From positions 4,903,001-4,967,000 of the forward strand of contig OZ014415.1 in the NCBI GenBank assembly GCA_963965975.1: a stretch of DNA of 64,000 nt, given 5' to 3'. The translations under genes and the position numbers were made by a program. The stretch is from Xestospongia bergquistia. Taxonomy: Eukaryota; Porifera; Demospongiae; Haplosclerida; Petrosiidae. The notes beneath the pieces are model-generated. The model saw only the letters and a list, made by a program, of their open reading frames with translations, was not told the origin of the DNA and ran no database searches. Shown here piece by piece: positions 58,921 through 64,000 of the stretch (positions are counted from its first letter, which is position 1; each line of letters starts with the position of its first letter).

Positions 58921-59526
58921 GTATAATAATATTATTAAAGGTGCATATTGTCACATTTGAATGCAGCTTAACAACAAATTATACTATTATGAAATCGCGA
59001 ATGCCAAGGTTTAGTTGGAGTCCATATAAATGGAGACAATGATTTAACTGACATATTAGACAAGATGAGAAAAAGAGTGAGTGAGCTAGAGTGAGTGCAT
59101 GAGAGAGGAGGAAAGAGCTTTAGTATGTAAGATACTGTCTTATAAAGTCTCAGTATATTGAATTAAAGAATACTTAATAGAGCAGTTTACAACAAATACT
59201 ATCGAATCAGCCACAGTCCCATTCTAGTAAACAACAACAGCACAACGTCTTGTAATGGTGGCTTTCAAAAAGCCATTTAGGAGAGCAGAGCAGGAGTAAT
59301 TTTGCTGCAATCGCAGTTAACATTAAGGGTGTCTGTTGTTTCTTTTACAGGAAACACATTAAAAGAGGTAAAACAAATTTTAATTTCTCTGATATAAAGT
59401 ACATTATATGCGTTATCTAATATAAAGTGCTGATGATGAGTGATTTGGTATGGTAGTCCACCTCCCAGTAGGTCAAGGCACTGCAATTCTTTGGGTACTT
59501 GTTCTTCCTAGCATAGTTGAGTACAA
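58921..59526. other. Low-copy sequence, nothing recognised
   Basis: Short unsupported frames only. A GAGTGAGTGAGC..GAGTGAGTGC purine-rich patch lies near 59073-59100. Confidence 0.4.
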
Positions 59527-59751
59527 TCAAACTTGATAAAATTCATGAGAGGAGTAGTTTCGAAAACCAGCTACAGTACAAAGATATGCAAGTGCATATA
59601 TTACAAAAAATAATGGATTATTAGGGCAATAAGCTGATAATAAAACACACACCAGAAGTGTCCAAGAAAAAAAGCACAAGAAGATGCCAGTAACAAAGAT
59701 CTTATAATATCCTGTCCACACATTAACTATCTGTCTAGATAATGAGAACAA
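59527..59751 (-). CDS. Hypothetical exon encoding two membrane-spanning segments
   Basis: The minus-strand frame is 74 codons. Two hydrophobic stretches, IFVTGIFLCFFSWTLLVCVL (residues ~18-37) and FFVIYALAYLCTVAG (~48-62), are separated by SAYCPNNP, a short polar loop, and it ends RNYSSHEFYQV. An acceptor-like TTATCTAGACAG precedes IVNVWTGYY, so it could be the last exon of a small membrane protein. No family was recognised and no partner exons were found. Its base composition is more protein-like than that of its neighbours. Confidence 0.35.
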   Translation of the reverse strand: MFSLSRQIVNVWTGYYKIFVTGIFLCFFSWTLLVCVLLSAYCPNNPLFFVIYALAYLCTVAGFRNYSSHEFYQV

Positions 59752-60362
59752 AGAAAACTCATAAAATATTCATTATTTAAAAGTAGTATTACTGGCACTA
59801 TTTGATGTCTGAGTTTGCTGTACATAGTATATCTAAAATATCTTTATAATATAATGTAGTGATACATTAGAACATCCCAGACAATTACAAAAATAGATGA
59901 CTGTGAAGACAAATGACAGAAATGACTAAAGAATCTTGACTTATGACTTGTTATTTCTCAAATGTTATACTTGAAAACAGAGAAACCTAAAAATATAAAA
60001 TTCTATTTATCAACTCTTATAATTCCCAATTGTAACAATGACCTGATATGAACATAACAGACTATACACTTTAGATATATGAAGTACTTCACAGCAATAC
60101 TTGGGATAAATCTGATATTCAACAGTATAATTACCACTAGTTATATGTACAGATTGCAATTGCAAATTTATTTTTACTGAAAATAAGCGTAACCTATTGC
60201 TTTTACTAATTCTAGCTATATCACCTTCACTTTCGTAATACATTAGTAATTAATAGTATTATATGTAGATATTTTTCATAACTATGCAACCTGTATACAC
60301 TGTATTTAAAATTAAATCAATTTGCAATGAATTATCTTTTACAGTTTTGTTACATAATTTAT
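59752..60362. other. AT-rich sequence, nothing recognised
   Basis: Only short random frames on either strand. Confidence 0.45.
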
Positions 60363-60370
60363 ATGTATAG

Positions 60371-60852
60371 CAGGCATGGGGTCAAATACATTGAATAGTA
60401 TTTAAATACAAATACAAATACTCTCAAAACATGAAATACAATATACAAATACAAATACTTCTAGCAGGAATGTATTTCAAATACAAATACAAATACTTTG
60501 AAAAGTATTTAAATGCTTTCCAAATACTTCTTTATACTATCCCAGCAGGAAAATCCCCATTATTTGCTTTACATATAATGAACTAATCATTACAAATTAT
60601 TGATAATCTCTTCAAATGTTTTGTCAGTTAGGCAACATTGATCAGGGCAGGAAAAACTTTTCCTACTATGCTGAATAGTCTTTCCACAGAAACAAACAAT
60701 TTAAAAAGGAGTATTTAAAGATTTCATGAAGTATTTCAAATACAAATACAAATACTTCCTGTTTCAAAATTTCAAAATACAAATACAAATACTCAAAAAA
60801 AGTATTTAAATACAGCTAAATACAAATACTCATATATTTGACCCCAAGCCTG
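60371..60852. mobile_element. hAT-like MITE, 482 bp, with perfect 8-bp TSD
   Basis: Termini CAGGCATGGGGTCAAATA (60371-60388) and its reverse complement at 60835-60852 (one mismatch) are flanked by ATGTATAG on both sides (60363-60370 and 60853-60860). An 8-bp duplication with a CAG-type end is typical of hAT. The ends are packed with AAATACAAATACAAATACT repeats in both orientations, like transposase-binding subterminal repeats. The interior has no coding sequence, so it must be mobilised by an element elsewhere. Confidence 0.9.
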
Positions 60853-60860
60853 ATGTATAG

Positions 60861-61904
60861 TATATAATAATGGATCACATATGATCTGTTTTGTAATAAT
60901 GAACCACTTCTGTCAACCTGTTTCTATATGAGATACAACTATTTGAGACTCATGCAAGGTATTTGTGTGTAATTTAGTCTATCTTTAAATCTATAACCAC
61001 ATTTTCTTTGAATCATTTAAGTGTTAATTAAGTGTGTGTAAGCCTGCCTCATTCCTGATTTCTGTAATAGTTCTTATCTTTGTTCATTGTCCTTCCATTT
61101 AGTTTGATCTTTGTTCTTTATTCAATTTCAGATAAATACCTGATTTTGTTTGTTCCTGACTGTATCAATTTCGTTTAAATACAACTTCTACTTAAACTTA
61201 GTTGTGACGAGAACAGAGCTGCATATTCAACTGCAGTCTTGCCATAGAACTATACAAAAACTTTCAACAGTTACTAGTGACACTGATAGTCTAAAAGGCT
61301 ATATAGAAAAGATTCTCCATATTTTCAAATGTAATGTCAAAGTTTATGTCACAAAGAGTGTGACATAATTCTTTTACAACTTACTAAAGTGTATTGTATA
61401 GGCTTATTTAACTAAACTCACCATTGCCACTTTCTTATTTGTAGAATTTATTTTTTCAAGAGATTAGAAGTATTTGATAAGGTGCTACTTTTGCACATTA
61501 CGAACGTTTTAGCGCTATATTCAATATTCTCCAGTAAAAATGGTACTTTTATTTGGCTAATGGTTGATTAAGGCATTACAAACATTTGTTGATCATTTGT
61601 CTTTTGTGCATATTGCTAAAAATAGAGAAAAGGGAGCTTCATTACTGTATTGTCAAAATAACTTAAATCCCAACTTATGTATTGTTAGTACTCATCAATA
61701 GACCTGATTTAATAACATTATTTAATATATTTGGGTTGATGTAGCCAGCATTTTACCATGACTGTTTGATTTTATAGAGATAAGGTGAGCTTGTATTCAC
61801 TTCTTAACTTTTTTCTGGAGCAGAAGAAATTCCTCCCATGGGATTTCCATGTGATCCTGTAATGTGTTTTAATGCTTAGTGATTTTTCTGTTAGTAGGTA
61901 TATT
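60861..61904. other. Low-copy sequence with one weak plus-strand open frame
   Basis: 61150-61368 is open on the plus strand and includes a helical-looking stretch (HIQLQSCHRTIQKLSTVTSD) after TACTTAAACTTAG, an acceptor-like site. Its family is not recognised. Nothing else is supported here. Confidence 0.3.
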
Positions 61905-62225
61905 GTGTAGTGGTTGCTAGTCGATAAACTGTAGACGTTGTTAGTAGATAGACTATAGAGGTTGCTAGTAAGTAGGCTACATTGTAGAGGTTGCTAGTAG
62001 ATAGACTGTATAGGCTGCTAGTGGTTATGTATACATTGCCTGCAGAAGTCTCTTGTAAGTAGACTGTAGTGGTTGCTAGTAGAAAATTTGTTGAGGCTTT
62101 TAGTAGAAAGACTGTAGAAGTTGCTAGTAGGTAGGTTTATAAAGGCAAGTAGTAGATAGACTTTAGAAACTGCTATAGTAGATGGACTGTAGAGGTTGCC
62201 AGTAGATAGATTGTAAATGTAGAGG
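61905..62225 (+). repeat. Degenerate ~28-bp tandem repeat
   Basis: At least ten irregular copies of GAGGTTGCTAGTAGATAGACTGTA, with variants such as GTGGTTGCTAGTAG. The minus-strand frame 62018-62371 merely reads through the repeat (..TSNFYSLST..TSNHYSLLT). Confidence 0.85.
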
Positions 62226-63436
62226 AACCATAAGCTTAGACGTTGATTCAGGAAAGTTAGAAAGAAATGTGGTTGTAAAATCCACAGTGGCCATAATATT
62301 TGTGCCAATAGCGGCAATACTGTGTTCATGATATTTGATATACACATACAATACAGGTAGAAGTTACACATATCTTATTGTCTTGTAATTTTTATGTTTT
62401 ACTGAAGAATGAAATGTTCTGATATAATTACATTTTCTTAACTACAGTAATTGATCAATAAATGTATAGGGTTGATTTTGCTAAAGATGTCTTCATGATT
62501 TTGGTATAAAATTAAATCAGGAGATAACATAAATTGTCGGAGTCCTGGTTGCAGTAAAACTAGAGTATAGAGACAAAAAATGTTACTCCAGAAAAAAAAT
62601 TTGAGAGAGAATCAATTCTTTGAAGGAATTAAGAATGTTGAGTGTTGGGGAATTATCAAATAGATATTTTTTGAAAGTGTAGTCTAGTAAGAATAATACT
62701 ATAATATATATCATTCCACCTGGCATGTTTGCATCTTATAACTAGGTAGTACTAAATTTGCTTTGAATTATTTTTATGTACATACACATGTATTGCATAT
62801 GTTAGCTTTGCATCATATTCTGCAACAATTTGTAATCTTGTGAAGACTTTGACAAGTACTATCTAGAAAGGCCATCTTCAATTGTAAAGATTATTTGGGA
62901 TGGTGCTATTGGAATTGGGTAATTGACTTTGAACACACAAAGACCATAGCTGATCAAATATACATGAAAAGCACATACTTCTGCTATGAAAAACTTTCAA
63001 AATTAACTTAAATTAGGTGGCACAAATTCATTCATTTTAAAGGACTTTAAGATAAATTTTAAAATAATATATTTATGTACATAAAGATTCCAGGAGCTAC
63101 ACGAGTGACATCTCAACTTCAATTATATGTATAGCTTTCTTAGAAATAGGCACAGTAAAGAGATGTTTACATGGAGATAAAATAAATTTGTCTATACCAG
63201 CTGTAAGACAAATGCTCTATATTAAGGGTACTACCCTCTCCTCTTGCTAGATTTGTTAAGATGAAGATAAAATATAAAGAACGGGTCAAATCATGAAAAA
63301 GAAATAAATAAAATTCAAATTTAACTTTTCTAAATTCCTTTTAAATTTTAACAAAATCCCAAACAACGTTGTTGCCTTAAACACAGATTTGACAAGAAAA
63401 CGATATTTATTAATTGCTATCCTTGGGCCTTGGCTG
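62226..63436. other. AT-rich low-copy sequence, nothing recognised
   Basis: No ORF, RNA gene or repeat family was recognised over 1.2 kb. Confidence 0.45.
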
Positions 63437-63500
63437 CATAGGCGTATTTAGACCCGGGCCAGCACGGGCTTTGCCCGGGTAAACTTGGCCAGACCAAAAT
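63437..63500. mobile_element. Possible hAT-type transposon terminus
   Basis: CATAGGCGTATTTAGACCCG resembles the CAxxGGCGxATxxAG start of some hAT elements. It is followed by two CCCGGG blocks (63453-63458, 63474-63479) around CCAGCACGGGCTTTG. The other end would lie outside the window, so neither the TSD nor the family can be checked. Confidence 0.35.
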
Positions 63501-63605
63501 TAATTACATTTTTTCAAAGATAAATTTATTGCTTTTATTTACACAAAAAGATTAACCACTAACACATGCCATGTATGACTTCACAGTTAGCAATTAGCAC
63601 CTCTT

Positions 63606-63994
63606 TTATGAACTGTGATCTGAGTCAGACTGAGTGCCAATATGAAAAGACTCTTGTAGACTTGGGCCTCTAGTAATAGTAGCAGTAGTGGTGTAGGCTG
63701 GTCCATCAAAAAAATCATACAATGTTCCAGAGAGTGAGGAATATGACACTGGAAATGACAGCAATGAAGAAATTGACAGAGAAATTAGAGGATTATTCTT
63801 TCTACTTTTCTTGTACTCTGCAGACACAGATGGTGATGGTATTGATCTACAGATTCATAGGGTATAGGTAATGATTTATCCACAATACCAGGAGTTAACG
63901 TAAATGTACATGTTGGTGATGTAGCATCAACCTCAAGCCGAGAGTAGATGGTCCTGCAGACATAGCTAAAGATAAATCCGAAAAGCCTATTCAA
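63606..63994 (-). CDS. Unrecognised minus-strand frames at the window edge
   Basis: Two overlapping minus frames. 63606-63827 is Ser/Thr-rich (SLSISSLLSFPVSYSSLSG, ending IGTQSDSDHSS); 63785-63994 reads MNRLFGFIFSYVCRTIYSRL at its start. The Ser/Thr-rich one ends at a TGA-free TAA just before the possible hAT terminus and could be part of that element's gene. No domain was recognised, and the locus continues beyond the window. Confidence 0.25.
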
Positions 63995-64000
63995 CCAGTC

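Noticed and set aside
62018-62371. 117-codon minus frame
   Set aside because: It mostly translates the ~28-bp tandem repeat; no start or splice support.
1-64000. Viral or retroelement genes (reverse transcriptase, integrase, capsid)
   Set aside because: No such motifs were seen in any long frame.

Overview
The window looks like AT-rich nuclear DNA from an invertebrate animal, most likely a repeat-rich, possibly pericentromeric, accessory region. A sponge or similar early-branching marine metazoan is plausible, but nothing here fixes the taxon. The reasons are GT-AG introns with short exons, no bacterial-type gene organisation, a pogo/Tigger transposase with a C-terminal PHD finger, two PGBD4-like piggyBac relics, a RecQ-like helicase fragment linked to a terminal-inverted-repeat element, mariner-like and hAT-like non-autonomous elements, and many tandem repeats. 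No intact host gene, rRNA, tRNA or CRISPR array could be supported.

Layout. 1-17.6 kb is an uninterrupted satellite of ~143-bp monomers (about 123 copies), each made of three consecutive dyad symmetries, with higher-order repeats at the left and growing divergence to the right. A ~4.7-kb pogo-like element (17.63-22.36 kb, TA target duplication) splits the satellite, and a 793-bp mariner-like element (23.09-23.88 kb) splits it again. The satellite flips orientation near 24.04 kb and back near 25.78 kb, then fades out by 25.96 kb. 26.1-33.5 kb is AT-rich sequence with a dead piggyBac copy (26.57-28.48 kb), microsatellites, weak minus-strand exon-like islands (one BRCT-like) and a local duplication (31.95-33.46 kb).

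34.1-38.3 kb is a tandem array of about 20 short exon-like modules. On the minus strand each has an AG acceptor, usually 58-62 nt, and a GTAAGT-type donor. Several copies are open in all three frames. It is interrupted twice by members of a TIR element family. 38.65-58.3 kb is a second, longer array of roughly 40 copies of a ~104-bp conserved module embedded in longer repeat units, with secondary duplications (285 bp, 37 bp, 1.63 kb). It also contains a nearly intact PGBD4-like transposase with one in-frame stop (39.76-41.43 kb) and further copies of the TIR family, one of which carries a RecQ-like helicase N-terminus.

58.4-64 kb is lower-copy DNA with a G/C-rich nested palindrome, an 8-bp-TSD hAT-like MITE (60.37-60.85 kb), a degenerate ~28-bp tandem repeat (61.9-62.2 kb), a candidate two-helix membrane-protein exon and a possible hAT terminus near 63.44 kb.

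The elements do not form one pathway. They read as layered events: satellite amplification, inversion at the monomer's own dyads, transposon insertion, then amplification of exon-bearing arrays that carried their transposon insertions along. All calls are from reading the sequence; no searches were run.
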